Shown: positions 18,001 to 27,883, numbered from the stretch's first letter. The stretch is DNA of 64,000 nucleotides from a bacterium (GCA_035295165.1 DATGJN010000103.1:62001-126000); one strand, 5' to 3'. Translations and numbers: made by a program. The notes: generated from the letters alone by a model not told the origin.

Positions 18001-20628
18001 ATGGCCGCCCCGCGGTCCGGGACAACCACCGTACTCTTCAGCGACATCGAAGGGTCCACGGACCTGATCCAGCGCATCGGGGACGTGCGCTATTCGGACG
18101 TGCTCGCTGAACATCGTCGCGTGCTCCGCGCCGCGTTCACCGGCGGGGGCGGCACGGAGATCAGGACGGAAGGAGACGCGTGCTTTGCCGCGTTCCGCCG
18201 CGCCGGGGACGCGGTCGCCTCGGCGATCGCCGCGCAGCGGGCGCTCGCCGCACACCCCTGGGCTACGGACGTCACGCTGCGCGTGCGCATGGGGCTGCAC
18301 ACCGGGGAACCCGTCAACGTCGCGAGCGACTATGTGGGCCTGGACGTCCATCGCGCCGCCCGCATCTGCGCCGCGGGGCACGGGGGACAGATCCTCCTCT
18401 CGATCTCGACCGCCCTCCTTGTCGCGGACACGCTCCCGGCGGGGGCGAGCCTGCGCGATCTCGGACTGCATCGTCTCAAGGACGTGCGGGAGCCGGAGAG
18501 GATCTTCCAGGTTGTGCACCCCGTGCTCCCGTCCGAGTTTCCCGCGCTCCGGTCCCTCGATACGGTCGCGCACAACCTCCCCCGACAGCTCGATAGCTTC
18601 GTCGGCCGGGCGCGCGAGCTTGCCGAGGTGAAGCGCCTGCTCTCCACGACAGGTCTCCTCACGTTGACGGGGGCCGGCGGTTGCGGCAAGACGCGGCTCG
18701 CGCTGCAGTTGGCCAGGGACGTGCTTGCGGATCACGCGGATGGTGTCTGGCTGGTGGAACTCGCCGCGCTGACGGAGCCTGAGCTGGTGCCGCACGCCGT
18801 CGCGCACGTGCTCGGCGTGCGGGAGGATTCGGATCGGCCGCTGATCGACACCCTCGTCGACCACCTCCGCGCCAGACGTCTCCTGCTGATCTTGGACAAC
18901 TGCGAGCACTTGATCGCCGCGTGCGCGGTCGTGGCCGAGCAGTTGCTCCGGGCGTGCCGATCGCTGACTGTCCTGGCCACGAGCCGCGAGCCGCTCCGCA
19001 TCCCGGGGGAGATCGTGTGGAAAGTGCCCTCGCTGTCGTTTCCCGAGCACCAGCCGCTGCCGTCATCGGACACCCTGACCGAGTACGAGGCGATCCGGCT
19101 GTTCGTCGACCGTGCCACGGCCGCGCGCCCGGCGTTTGCGTTGACTCCGCAGAACGCGGCGCCGGTCGCCACGATCTGCCGGCGCCTCGATGGAATTCCC
19201 CTGGCGATCGAGCTCGCGGCGGCGCGCACGCAAGTGCTCTCCGTGGAGCAGATTGCGGCGCGGTTGAACGACCGGTTTCGGCTGCTCGGGGGCGCGAACC
19301 GGACGACCTTGCCGCGGCACCAGACGCTGCAGGGGGCGATGGACTGGAGCTACGCGCTTCTGCTGGAGGGCGAGCGCGTGATGCTGCGCCGGCTGTCGGT
19401 CTTCGCGGGCGGGTGGACCGTGGAAGCGGCACAGGCGGTCTGCACCGACGACGGCGACCCGAGTGACGTTCTCGATCTGCTGACGGGTCTGGTCTTGAAA
19501 TCCCTGGTACTCGTGGGCGAGCAGGGGGGGCAGGCCCGGTATCGGTTCCTGGACACGGTCCGGCAGTATGCTTGGGAGCGATTGGTCGAGTCGGGCGAGG
19601 GGGACCTCTTTCGGGCGCGCCACCTCGCTTGGAGCGTGCGCCTCGCCGAGACGGCGGAGCCGGAGTTGGTCGGCGCCGGACAAGTGGAGTGGCTCAACCG
19701 TTTGGAGGCGGAGCACGACAACCTTCGGGTCGCGCTGGACTGGTCGTTGGACAGCAACGCGAGCGAAGAGGGGATGCGGCTGGCGAGCGCTGCGCGCCGG
19801 TTCTGGTACAGTCGGGGCTACCTCGCCGAGGGGCGGCGGTGGCTCGCGGCGCTGTTGGACGGAAGCCGCGGGGGCGCTCCTGTCCTGCGCGCCAAGGCGC
19901 TCAGAGCCGTCGGCGAACTTGCGTTTCTGCAGGCCGACTATGCCTATTGCCGCAGGGTGTATGAGGAGGGTCTGGCCCTATGGCGCCAGCAGGGCGACGC
20001 GCAGGGGATCGCGACCTTGCTGAGCGACCTGGCCGCTCTGGCCTTCAGCCAGGAGGACTTTCGGGCGGCGCACGACCTCTATCAAGAGAGTTTGGGGTTG
20101 CGGCGGGAGATGGGTGACACCTCAGGCGTCGCGGTCTCTTTGCACAACCTCGGACGCGTCGTCCACCGCGAGGGGAATCTCACGGCGGCACGCGAGCTGA
20201 TGGAGGAGGCCCTCGCGCTGTCGCGGCAGCTTGGGGACAAGCAAAACGTCGCGGGGGCACTCACGAACCTGGGATTCATCGCGTTCAGCCGGCACGACTA
20301 CGCTGCGGCTCGGTCACTCTTTGAGGAAGGCCTGACCATGCAGGAGGAGCTTGGAGACAGGCGAAGGATCGCCTATTCGCTCATGGGGTTCGCGTTTCTG
20401 GCCGCCGCCCAAGGACACGCCCGCCGGGCAGCGAGGCTCTTCGGAACAGAGGACGCCCTGCGCGAAGCCATCGGTGCTCCCCTCCCGCGCGTCGATCGAG
20501 CCGACTACGAGCGCATCGTGGCGTTGACACGCTCCGAATTGGGCGAGGAGGAGTTTGCCGCGGGGTGGACGGAAGGGCGCGCCACGACGCTGCGGTCGGC
20601 TATTGACGACGCGAAGAGGACCGATTGA
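18001..20628 (+). CDS. Class III nucleotide cyclase-STAND ATPase-TPR regulator
   Basis: The 875-residue protein joins three modules. Residues 8-175 form a class III adenylate/guanylate cyclase domain with LFSDIEGSTDL (metal-binding D15), EGDACFAAF (D59) and GLDVHRAARI. Near 222-230 GAGGCGKTR is the P-loop of a STAND/AfsR-type ATPase with LILDNCEHL as Walker B. From about 600 onward are TPR repeats. There is no LuxR or BTAD DNA-binding domain, so it may be an enzyme gated by the ATPase. The ATG at 18001 follows GGAGGAGG; an upstream in-frame start at 17977 lacks a site. In the usual transition-state Asn position there is His, common in this subfamily. Confidence 0.88.
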   Translation: MAAPRSGTTTVLFSDIEGSTDLIQRIGDVRYSDVLAEHRRVLRAAFTGGGGTEIRTEGDACFAAFRRAGDAVASAIAAQRALAAHPWATDVTLRVRMGLHTGEPVNVASDYVGLDVHRAARICAAGHGGQILLSISTALLVADTLPAGASLRDLGLHRLKDVREPERIFQVVHPVLPSEFPALRSLDTVAHNLPRQLDSFVGRARELAEVKRLLSTTGLLTLTGAGGCGKTRLALQLARDVLADHADGVWLVELAALTEPELVPHAVAHVLGVREDSDRPLIDTLVDHLRARRLLLILDNCEHLIAACAVVAEQLLRACRSLTVLATSREPLRIPGEIVWKVPSLSFPEHQPLPSSDTLTEYEAIRLFVDRATAARPAFALTPQNAAPVATICRRLDGIPLAIELAAARTQVLSVEQIAARLNDRFRLLGGANRTTLPRHQTLQGAMDWSYALLLEGERVMLRRLSVFAGGWTVEAAQAVCTDDGDPSDVLDLLTGLVLKSLVLVGEQGGQARYRFLDTVRQYAWERLVESGEGDLFRARHLAWSVRLAETAEPELVGAGQVEWLNRLEAEHDNLRVALDWSLDSNASEEGMRLASAARRFWYSRGYLAEGRRWLAALLDGSRGGAPVLRAKALRAVGELAFLQADYAYCRRVYEEGLALWRQQGDAQGIATLLSDLAALAFSQEDFRAAHDLYQESLGLRREMGDTSGVAVSLHNLGRVVHREGNLTAARELMEEALALSRQLGDKQNVAGALTNLGFIAFSRHDYAAARSLFEEGLTMQEELGDRRRIAYSLMGFAFLAAAQGHARRAARLFGTEDALREAIGAPLPRVDRADYERIVALTRSELGEEEFAAGWTEGRATTLRSAIDDAKRTD

Positions 20629-20773
20629 GCGGGGCGCAGAACGAGCGACTGGTCGTCACGTTGGGGTCGCGCATCGCGGGCCGGAATGTCGGGAACCCAC
20701 ACAGCCGCCCCGTGAAGATGTGCCTGGGCAACCCCGTTGCGTTGCGCCCCTGTCGTTCCATGGAGGTGCCGAA

Positions 20774-21184
20774 GTGGGTTGCAACTTCGATCTGATTGTC
20801 GGGTACAAATTCAAGATCGCGAAGTACCTGTGCTGTGAACGGCTGCCGGCCGCCCAGACCGTTCATGCGGCGAGAGCGGAAATGCAGCGTGCGATCAACG
20901 CGTTAGAGGGCCCGGGGGGCGCGCATTTTCGGGTCGTCCGAGGCGTCGGGAACCCCTGCCACGGCATGCCGGGCGGCGGGATCGTCGACGACCTCGCCGA
21001 AGCGGCGGTGCAAAAGGCCTTCGGAACGGACGCGGCTCAGACATCGCAGCGGATCGTCGCCCTCGCGCTCGAGATCGCCGTGCGGAGCATCGCGAGCTCC
21101 GGGGCCACGCTGGAAGAGATCAAACGGGCGGGACGAGCGGTCTGCGATCTGCTGCGTGCCGCGTCCGTGCCGCTCGGTCCCTAG
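20774..21184 (+). CDS. Hypothetical protein, cysteine-bearing, 136 aa
   Basis: I do not recognise this protein. The GTG at 20774 has GGAGGT six bases upstream, which fixes the start. The N-terminus is VGCNFDLIVGYKFKIAKYLC, followed immediately by a second Cys and E, so Cys occur at 3, 20 and 21. A Gly-rich stretch (GNPCHGMPGGGIVDD) leads to two amphipathic helices (ALALEIAVRSI, LEEIKRAGRAVCDLL). No signal peptide is visible. It follows the cyclase gene by 145 bases on the same strand and converges on the EamA gene. Confidence 0.6.
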   Translation: MGCNFDLIVGYKFKIAKYLCCERLPAAQTVHAARAEMQRAINALEGPGGAHFRVVRGVGNPCHGMPGGGIVDDLAEAAVQKAFGTDAAQTSQRIVALALEIAVRSIASSGATLEEIKRAGRAVCDLLRAASVPLGP

Positions 21185-21198
21185 GCCGGTCGCGCCGC

Positions 21199-22041
21199 CT
21201 ATCCCGCGATCAGCGGGAGCGATGCGACCGCGGCGACGATCCCGGCCGTCTGCGTGCGTGTCAGATGCTCGCGGAGCACCGCGCGCGCAAGCAGCGCGGT
21301 GAACGCCGGGTAGAGCGATCCGAGCACGGCGGCGACGTCCACGCGCCCCGCGTGCGCCGCGAGCACGAAACATGCGTTTCCGCCGGCGTCGAGCACCCCC
21401 GCGAGAAGCGAGATGCCGATGACGCCGCGGGGGACGCGTAATGTCTGGTGGCTCGCCACGGCGAGCCCGACCATGACCACGAGCGACGTGCCCGTCGAGA
21501 CGGCCAGCGGCCAGAATACCGACGGCCCGTGCACCTGCGAGATCAGAAGGTAGAAACCTCCGAACGCAACCCCGGCCAGCGCGGCGAGGCCAAGACCGTG
21601 CGGCCGGCCCGCCCGCCCCACCGGACGGGAGAGGCACCAGACGCCGCCGAGCGCCAGGGCAAACCCGCCGAGGCGCACCGCCGGTGGCATCCCCTGGAAC
21701 AGTGCGGCGAACAGCACCGGAAACGACGCGGCGAGCACCGCGGTGAGCGGGGAGTTGACGCCCATCTTGCCGACCGCCAGCGATCGGTAGAGCGCGACGA
21801 GCCCGATCGACCCGGACACGCCGGCGGCGACCGCCCAGGCCACCGCCGCCGACGACGGCGCGTGTTCCCGGAAAATGAGCGCGAGCGTGATCTGGGCCGC
21901 GATCCCCGTCACGCGGGAGAGGGGCGCCACGCTCAACACGTTCGCGCGGCGGGCCGAGAAGCCCCCGCTGAAGTCGCCGCCGCCCCACGACACCGCCGAC
22001 GCGAGGCCGAACGTCGCGGCCGCCAGATGCGGTTCGCTCAT
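21199..22041 (-). CDS. EamA/DMT-family transporter
   Basis: The 280-residue membrane protein contains about ten hydrophobic helices in two EamA repeats (roughly 1-135 and 145-280). Typical DMT signatures include WGGGDFSGGF near the start, and SPLTAVLAASFPVLFA and LYPAFTALLARAVLREHLT at the ends of the two halves. Such carriers export or import metabolites such as amino acids; the substrate is unknown. It lies 27 bases downstream of gcvPB and could share its transcript. Confidence 0.9.
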   Translation of the reverse strand: MSEPHLAAATFGLASAVSWGGGDFSGGFSARRANVLSVAPLSRVTGIAAQITLALIFREHAPSSAAVAWAVAAGVSGSIGLVALYRSLAVGKMGVNSPLTAVLAASFPVLFAALFQGMPPAVRLGGFALALGGVWCLSRPVGRAGRPHGLGLAALAGVAFGGFYLLISQVHGPSVFWPLAVSTGTSLVVMVGLAVASHQTLRVPRGVIGISLLAGVLDAGGNACFVLAAHAGRVDVAAVLGSLYPAFTALLARAVLREHLTRTQTAGIVAAVASLPLIAG

Positions 22042-22068
22042 GAGCGCGTGGATCCGCGGGAGCCGCCG

Positions 22069-23568
22069 CTACTCTTCAGGTCGCCAGCGTAGATTTGGCT
22101 TTCTCGCGGCCGTGACCTCGTCCAGCCGCGTGACGGCCGCCTCGTGGGGCGCCGTGCGCACCATCTCCGCGTCGGTTTCGGCCTCGTGCGCGATCGCCAC
22201 CATCGCATCGACAAACGCGTCGAGCGTCTGCAGGCTCTCGGTCTCCGTCGGCTCGATCATGATCGCCTCCTCGACGATCAGCGGGAAGTAGATCGTCGGC
22301 GCGTGGAACCCGTAGTCCAGCAGGCGCTTCGCCATGTCCCGCGTGGTGACGTGGTGCAGATCGCGCTGCCACCGCCCCGAGAGCACGAACTCGTGCTTGC
22401 ACACCCGGTCGTACGGGACCTCGAAATGGTCCCGGAGTCGGGCGAAGAGGTAGTTGGCGTTGAGCACCGCCATTTCCGAGGCCTCCCGCAACCCGGCCGC
22501 ACCCATCGTGCGGATGTAGGTGTACGCGCGGACGAGGTTGCCGAAGTTACCATAGAATGCGCGCATCTTGCCGATCGTCTTCGGCCGGTCGTGGTCGAGT
22601 GTGAACCGCTGTCCGTCCCGCTCGACCGTCGGCGCCGGCAGAAACGGCACAAGGTGCGCCCGCACGCCGACCGCGCCCGCGCCCGGCCCGCCGCCGCCGT
22701 GCGGCGTCGTAAACGTCTTGTGCAGGTTCAGGTGCATGACATCGAACCCCTGATCGCCCGGCCGTGTGATCCCGAGGATCGCGTTGAAGTTGGCGCCGTC
22801 GAGGTACAGCTGCGCGCCGACGTTGTGGACCGCGCGCGCCACCTCGAGGATCTGCTCCTCGAACAGCCCGAGGGTGTTCGGGTTCGTGAACATCAGGGCG
22901 GCGACGTCGGGGTTCAGCGCGGCCCTGAGCGCGTCCAGATCGATGTTGCCCCGGTGGTCGCTCTTGACCTCGACCACCTTGTAGCCTGCGAAGGTCGCGG
23001 ACGCCGGGTTCGTCCCGTGCGCCGAGTCGGGCACGATGATCGTGCCCCGGCGCTCGCCCTTCTCCTGGTAATAGCGGCCGATCATCAGGAGCGAGGTCAG
23101 CTCGCCGTGAGCGCCTGCGGCGGGCTGGAACGTGACGCGGTCCATCCCGGTGATCTCCGCCATGGCGTGCTCGAGCTCCCACAGCAGTTCCAGCGCGCCT
23201 TGGGCCAGGTCTTCTGGCGCGTAGGGGTGCAGCCGCGCGAACCCGGCTTGGCGGGCGGCGTCCTCGTTGATCTTCGGGTTGTACTTCATGGTGCACGAGC
23301 CGAGCGGATAGAACCCCTCGTCGATCGAGAAGTTGCGGTGGCTCAGTGCCGTGTAGTGGCGCACCACGTCGAGCTCGCTGACCTCCGGGAGCGCCGCCGG
23401 CCGCGAGCGGCGGTGCGCCGCGGGCACGACCGTGTCGAGCGGGACGTCGGGAACGTCGCTCTCAGGCAGGCTGTAACCCACGCGGCCGGGGGTGCCCCGT
23501 TCGAAGATCACGGGAACCGGTCGCTTCCGAAGCGAGGGCTTGCGCGTTGGGGCTTCCGATGTGCTCAT
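22069..23568 (-). CDS. gcvPB: Glycine dehydrogenase (decarboxylating) subunit 2
   Basis: This is the PLP-bearing half of the split P-protein, which decarboxylates glycine and passes the aminomethyl group to lipoyl-GcvH. The 499-residue length is normal. The PLP lysine is in [17 protein letters not shown], preceded by the glycine-rich QPAAGAHGE. The ATG at 23568 overlaps the gcvPA stop by four bases, so the two subunits are translationally coupled. The N-terminal 20 residues are basic and variable. Confidence 0.97.
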   Translation of the reverse strand: MSTSEAPTRKPSLRKRPVPVIFERGTPGRVGYSLPESDVPDVPLDTVVPAAHRRSRPAALPEVSELDVVRHYTALSHRNFSIDEGFYPLGSCTMKYNPKINEDAARQAGFARLHPYAPEDLAQGALELLWELEHAMAEITGMDRVTFQPAAGAHGELTSLLMIGRYYQEKGERRGTIIVPDSAHGTNPASATFAGYKVVEVKSDHRGNIDLDALRAALNPDVAALMFTNPNTLGLFEEQILEVARAVHNVGAQLYLDGANFNAILGITRPGDQGFDVMHLNLHKTFTTPHGGGGPGAGAVGVRAHLVPFLPAPTVERDGQRFTLDHDRPKTIGKMRAFYGNFGNLVRAYTYIRTMGAAGLREASEMAVLNANYLFARLRDHFEVPYDRVCKHEFVLSGRWQRDLHHVTTRDMAKRLLDYGFHAPTIYFPLIVEEAIMIEPTETESLQTLDAFVDAMVAIAHEAETDAEMVRTAPHEAAVTRLDEVTAARKPNLRWRPEE

Positions 23569-24908
23569 CGCACGGTCTCCAGGTGGTCCACGAGATGGTC
23601 GATCTCCTGCCGCGAGCGCTGCTCCGTGACGCAGAGGAGCCAGCAGTCATCGTACTCCGGGTAGAATCGGCCGAGCGGGAGCCCGCCGAGAATTCCATGG
23701 GCCAGCAGCCGGCGGTTGATCTCTGCGGGCGGTACCGGGCACCGCACCACGAACTCGTTGAACGTCGGCGCGGCGAACGGAAGCGAGTAGCCGGGCAGCG
23801 CCGCGATGCGTTCACGGGCGTAGTGCGCCTTCCGCGCGCACAACTCCGCGACGCGCGCCATGCCTTGGCGGCCGAGCGTCGCGAGATACACCGCGGCGAC
23901 GAGCGCGTTCAGCGACTCGTTCGTGCAGATGTTGCTCGTGGCTTTGGCGCGGCGGATGTGCTGCTCGCGCGTCTGCAGCGTGAGCACGTAGCCGGGCCGG
24001 CCGGCGGTGTCGACCGTCCGTCCGACCAGGCGCCCGGGAATCCGGCGGACGAACGCTTCGCGGGTGGCGATCATGCCGAGGTAGGGGCCGCCGAAGTTGA
24101 GCGCGTTCCCCAGCGCTTGACCTTCCCCCGTGACGATGTCGGCGCCGTACGCTCCCGGCGGCCGCAACATCCCCAGGCTGATCGGCTCGGCGATCGCGAC
24201 CACGAGGAGCGCGCCTTTGCCGTGGGCGACCTTGGCGAGCGCTTCGCCCTCCTCGATGGCGCCGAAGAAATTCGGCGACTGCACAATGAGCGCCGCGGTG
24301 GCGTCCGTGACCGCGACCCGCGCCGCCTCGACGGAAGTGACGCCGTCGAGGGCCGGAAGTTCTCGCACGGTGATCGGCAGGTGACTGGTGTAGGTCCGCA
24401 GGACTTGCCGGTACTCTGGGTGCACAGCGGTGCTGATCAGCACCTCGGTGCGCTTCGTGAGATCCGCGGCCATGTTCGCCGCCTCGCCGGTCGCGCTGGC
24501 CCCGTCGTACATCGACGCGTTGGCGACATCCATCCCGGTCAGCTCGCACATCATGCTCTGGTACTCGTAGATCGCCTGGAGCTCGCCCTGCATGATCTCC
24601 GCCTGGTACGGGGTGTAGGCCGTCAGGAACTCGGGGCGCAGCGCGAGATGCGGTACCGTGCTGGGCACGAAGTGGTCGTAGGCGCCGGCGCCGAGGAAGC
24701 ACGCGAGCCGATCGCAGTCCGTGTTGCGCTCCGCGAGCGCGCGGAGGTGTGCGAGCAGGGTGGGGTCGGGCACCGCGGGGGGGAGGTCCAACGGCCGCTT
24801 GAGGCGGGCCTCCTCCGGGATGTCCACAAAGAGATCCTCCACGGCGCGGACGCCCACCGCGGCGAGCATGCGCTCGCGTTCAGCCGCGGTCGCGGGAATG
24901 TACTTCAT
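23565..24908 (-). CDS. gcvPA: Glycine dehydrogenase (decarboxylating) subunit 1
   Basis: The 447-residue subunit 1 pairs with GcvPB. It shows [15 protein letters not shown] at the N-terminus, [15 protein letters not shown], and [10 protein letters not shown]-type and [17 protein letters not shown] motifs typical of GcvPA. The catalytic PLP lysine is not in this subunit. I chose the ATG at 24908, which overlaps the gcvH stop (ATGA); longer open-frame versions start inside gcvH and have no support. Confidence 0.97.
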   Translation of the reverse strand: MKYIPATAAERERMLAAVGVRAVEDLFVDIPEEARLKRPLDLPPAVPDPTLLAHLRALAERNTDCDRLACFLGAGAYDHFVPSTVPHLALRPEFLTAYTPYQAEIMQGELQAIYEYQSMMCELTGMDVANASMYDGASATGEAANMAADLTKRTEVLISTAVHPEYRQVLRTYTSHLPITVRELPALDGVTSVEAARVAVTDATAALIVQSPNFFGAIEEGEALAKVAHGKGALLVVAIAEPISLGMLRPPGAYGADIVTGEGQALGNALNFGGPYLGMIATREAFVRRIPGRLVGRTVDTAGRPGYVLTLQTREQHIRRAKATSNICTNESLNALVAAVYLATLGRQGMARVAELCARKAHYARERIAALPGYSLPFAAPTFNEFVVRCPVPPAEINRRLLAHGILGGLPLGRFYPEYDDCWLLCVTEQRSRQEIDHLVDHLETVR

Positions 24909-25291
24909 GACGGACTTTCGCCGACGTGGGCCGTGTACGCGTCGGCGTCGAGGAGCTGGTCGAGCTCCGCGGGGTTGCTCGGCTCCACGACCACCATCCA
25001 CGCCGCGTTGTACGGGTCGGAGTTCAGGACTTCCGGTTTCTCGACGAGCGCCGTGTTGATCTCAACCACCTTACCGGAGACCGGCGCATACAGGTCGCTG
25101 ACGGCTTTGACGGACTCCACGACCCCGAAGGGCTCCATGAATTTGAGCTCGGTGCCCACACTCGGCAGCTCAACATAGACGACGTCGGAAAGACGGTCCG
25201 CGGCAAACTTCGTGATCCCGATCCGCACGCGCTTGCCCTCGATCTTCGCCCACTCATGCTCCTTCGAGTACCGCAGTTCCTTGGGATACAC
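24905..25291 (-). CDS. gcvH: Glycine cleavage system H protein
   Basis: GcvH carries the lipoyl arm of the glycine cleavage system. The 128-residue protein has the lipoylation lysine in VVESVKAVSDLYAP near residue 63 and starts MYPKELRYSKEHEWAKIEG, a family hallmark. It lies 79 bases after gcvT and overlaps gcvPA by four bases. Confidence 0.98.
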   Translation of the reverse strand: MYPKELRYSKEHEWAKIEGKRVRIGITKFAADRLSDVVYVELPSVGTELKFMEPFGVVESVKAVSDLYAPVSGKVVEINTALVEKPEVLNSDPYNAAWMVVVEPSNPAELDQLLDADAYTAHVGESPS

Positions 25292-25370
25292 GCGCCCCTC
25301 CCCCGAACCAGAATCTCACGCCGCGCCGCGCCCGGAGCTTCCCCCGGCCCCCGGCATCGCCGCGGATGGC

Positions 25371-26483
25371 TCAGCCGGCGATGTGGCGGTCCCGGCTATA
25401 GAATGGAAGCTTCGTGACCGTGCCCGGAACGGCGCGTCCGCGGATCTCAACGGCCAACGCCTGCCCGGGTGTGGCGTGCGCGGGGGGCACGAAGCCCAGC
25501 CCGATGCTCTTCTCCACGGTCGGGCCAAAACTCCCGCTGGTCACGTGGCCGACGGCCGCGCCGTCGAGCTGGATCGGGAACCCGTGGCGCGCGATCGCGC
25601 GCCCCTCCAGGATGAACCCCGCGAGGCGGCGGACCAGCCCCGCCGCCTTCTGCCGTCTGAGCGCGCTGGCGCCGACGAACTCGCCCTTCTGCAGCTTGAC
25701 CGTCCACGCAAGTCCGGCTTCGAGCGGGCTGATCGTCTTGTCCATGTCGTTGCCGTGCAGCAACAAGCCCGCTTCTAACCGCAGGGTGTCGCGCGCGCCG
25801 AGCCCGGCGGGCATCACCCCATCGCGGCTGCCGGCATCCAGGATGGCGTCCCAGAGGTGCGTCGCGTCCTCGGCCGCCGTGTACAGCTCGAACCCGTCCT
25901 CTCCCGTGTAGCCGGTGCGGGACAAGATCACCGGTCTGCCCGCAACCTGGACATCGGGACGGAACCAGTAGTACTTGATCTCGCCGAGCGGGACCGCCGT
26001 CAGGCGTTGGAGGATTTCCGGCGCACGGGGCCCTTGAAACGCGAGCAGCGCAATTTCCGCCGACCGGTCGGTCACGCGGACGTCCGCCCGTGCATGATCG
26101 CGAATCCACCCGAGGTCCTCCGCCGTGTTCGCGGCGTTGACGACGAGCATCAGGTCGGTCTCGCTCATCCGGTAGACGAGCAAATCGTCGATCACCCCGC
26201 CCTCCGGCGTGCACATCGGCGTGTACATCGCCTGGCTGACGGCGAGTTTGGCGAGATCGTTCGTCACGAGTCCTTGCACAAATGGAATCGCCCCGGGGCC
26301 GACCACGTCCACCTCGCCCATGTGGCACACGTCGAACAAACCCGCCCGCGTCCGTACCGCGCGGTGCTCCTCGATGATGCCGACGTATTGCACCGGCATC
26401 TCCCAACCGCCAAACGGCACCATGCGTGCGCCGGCCCGAACGTGCGCCTGGTAAAGCGGTGTGCGTTTCAGCGTCTCGTCCAT
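25371..26483 (-). CDS. gcvT: Aminomethyltransferase (glycine cleavage T protein)
   Basis: GcvT moves the aminomethyl carbon to tetrahydrofolate and releases ammonia. The 370-residue protein shows HVRAGARMVPFGGWEMPVQY at the N-terminus, GLFDVCHMGEVDV, and LSRTGYTGEDGFELY, all conserved in folate-binding GcvT. The C-terminal barrel contains GHVTSGSFGPTVEKSIGLGFV. It starts three bases after the phosphoribosyltransferase gene ends, so the two belong to one operon. Confidence 0.98.
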   Translation of the reverse strand: MDETLKRTPLYQAHVRAGARMVPFGGWEMPVQYVGIIEEHRAVRTRAGLFDVCHMGEVDVVGPGAIPFVQGLVTNDLAKLAVSQAMYTPMCTPEGGVIDDLLVYRMSETDLMLVVNAANTAEDLGWIRDHARADVRVTDRSAEIALLAFQGPRAPEILQRLTAVPLGEIKYYWFRPDVQVAGRPVILSRTGYTGEDGFELYTAAEDATHLWDAILDAGSRDGVMPAGLGARDTLRLEAGLLLHGNDMDKTISPLEAGLAWTVKLQKGEFVGASALRRQKAAGLVRRLAGFILEGRAIARHGFPIQLDGAAVGHVTSGSFGPTVEKSIGLGFVPPAHATPGQALAVEIRGRAVPGTVTKLPFYSRDRHIAG

Positions 26484-26486
26484 CGT

Positions 26487-27137
26487 CTACAGCACCTTCC
26501 GCTCCCAGGCGCGCGCGAGGCAGGCGGTCACCTCGTCGTCGGTGGTCTGGGTGAAGTCTTCGTAGAACCCGCCGACCGCGGTAAACTCGGTCGGGTGCAG
26601 CACGCAGATCACGCGGTCGGCTTCCTGCTCGATCCGGCGCAGCGCATCCGGGGGCCCGACCGGAACCGCGACGACCACTTCTTGCGCGAGCCCGTGGCGC
26701 AACACGCGCACGGCCGCGATCGCGGTCGCGCCGGTCGCGAGGCCGTCGTCCACGAGTATCGCCGTCCGCCCTCGCGCGTCGAACGGTGCCCGGCCGCCGC
26801 GGTAACGCTCCTCCTGGCGCGCGATCTCCGCGATCTGCGCCGCGATCTCCCCTCGCAGGTAGGCGTCGTCCACCCGCAGCGCGCGTGCGAGCCTCGCGTC
26901 CAGGTACACCGTGCCGTCGCCCGCCACAGCGCCGAACGCCAGCTCGGGGTTCCCGGGCGCCCGGAGCTTGCGCGGGACGGTGAAGTCCAGCGGCCACCCG
27001 CACCGCCGGGCGATTTCATCGGCCACAATCACGCCGCCCCGCGGGATCGCGACGACGACGCCCGAACCGCAGATCCGGAGCTCCGCTAACGCGGAGGCGA
27101 GCTGGTCGCCGGCGTCACGCCGATCTCGAAATCGCAT
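26487..27137 (-). CDS. Phosphoribosyltransferase-family protein
   Basis: The 216-residue protein carries the PRPP-binding loop AILVDDGLATGATAIAAV near residue 125 and an N-terminal MRFRDRRDAGDQLASAL segment typical of stand-alone putative phosphoribosyltransferases (Pribosyltran family). Base specificity is not visible. Why it precedes gcvT is unclear; serine/glycine-derived one-carbon units feed purine synthesis, so a link is plausible but inferred. Confidence 0.9.
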   Translation of the reverse strand: MRFRDRRDAGDQLASALAELRICGSGVVVAIPRGGVIVADEIARRCGWPLDFTVPRKLRAPGNPELAFGAVAGDGTVYLDARLARALRVDDAYLRGEIAAQIAEIARQEERYRGGRAPFDARGRTAILVDDGLATGATAIAAVRVLRHGLAQEVVVAVPVGPPDALRRIEQEADRVICVLHPTEFTAVGGFYEDFTQTTDDEVTACLARAWERKVL

Positions 27138-27200
27138 CGCGCCTCGCTCACGCTGCGTCGCTCCGGCCGGTCACGGACCGGGCCGGCCGGGCGAGCACGG

Positions 27201-27677
27201 TCATCGCACACCCTCTTGGCGTGGTCCGCGCGCGGCGGCAAGTGCCTCCAACTCCTCGGACGAGAGCGGGTGATTCGACCGACCGGCCTCGATCGGCTTG
27301 CCGTACACGCGGGCGCTGTCCCGATTGTTGAGCACGCTCACCACCACCCCGTTCGCCTGACCGTCGAGCAGCGCGAGGCTGAAGCTCATATTGCCGCCCA
27401 TGTCGGGAAACGGATTGTAGCGGACCACGCCGACACCCTGAATCGCCTTCGGCAGATGGTTCGTGATCTGCGCCACGCTGTGCTCGAGCGTCTCGAGACG
27501 GCGCCGGACCTCCACCAGTTCACCGCGCATGCTTTCGTCCATCGGGGGGAGTATCCGGGGCGTGCTGGGTCGCCGGCGGCGGAGCAGGTGCCCGATGACA
27601 AGCACGATGAGGATTCCGCAGACCGCGGCGAGAACGATGAGAATCTCTTCCGGGTGCGCCTCGAAGGCGTTCGGCAC
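27201..27677 (-). CDS. DUF4446 family membrane protein
   Basis: This 158-residue protein has one N-terminal membrane helix (ILIVLAAVCGILIVLVIGHLL), a short coiled coil (RGELVEVRRRLETLEHSVAQI) and the conserved DUF4446 core: VVRYNPFPDMGGNMSFSLALL and NGVVVSVLNNRDSARVYGKPI. The function is unknown; in Firmicutes it is often found near chromosome partition genes. The GTG start at 27677 follows GGAGGGAGG. It is transcribed divergently from the Tad operon and may lead into the phosphoribosyltransferase/gcv genes 63 bases downstream. Confidence 0.92.
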   Translation of the reverse strand: MPNAFEAHPEEILIVLAAVCGILIVLVIGHLLRRRRPSTPRILPPMDESMRGELVEVRRRLETLEHSVAQITNHLPKAIQGVGVVRYNPFPDMGGNMSFSLALLDGQANGVVVSVLNNRDSARVYGKPIEAGRSNHPLSSEELEALAAARGPRQEGVR

Positions 27678-27813
27678 CGCATCCTCCCTCCGAGGGAATC
27701 AACATTGTGCAGTTCGCTGGCGGTGGAACCTTTCCCTTCGGTATCCGCCTGTGACGTGTTTCTTCCGCGGGCGCGGTTGCGATCGCGCGGCGCGCGCAGA
27801 CGCACGTTCGGGA

Positions 27814-27842
27814 TTGACGGAAGCTGCAGTGATGTCTATAAG
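27814..27842 (+). promoter_or_regulatory. Tad operon promoter
   Basis: TTGACG (27814-27819) and TATAAG (27837-27842) are 17 bases apart. The -10 lies in the palindrome TCTATA-AG-TATAGA (27835-27848), a possible operator. Predicted initiation falls at about 27848-27850, exactly where an in-frame ATG occurs, so a leaderless transcript is possible. Confidence 0.65.
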
Positions 27843-27883
27843 TATAGATGTTCACATACTTCGACCACACAGGCGTTACGGCG

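Noticed and set aside
22144-25178. Two long plus-strand frames opposite the glycine decarboxylase genes
   Set aside because: Shadow frames; the minus strand carries complete GcvPA and GcvPB.
27678-27813. Possible riboswitch in the DUF4446/Tad divergent region
   Set aside because: I compared it by eye with glycine, c-di-GMP and cobalamin elements and found no conserved core.
27835-27848. Shared TATAGATGT words near the Tad and hspR promoters as a common operator
   Set aside because: Nine shared bases in two A/T-rich promoters can arise by chance; orientation and spacing differ.
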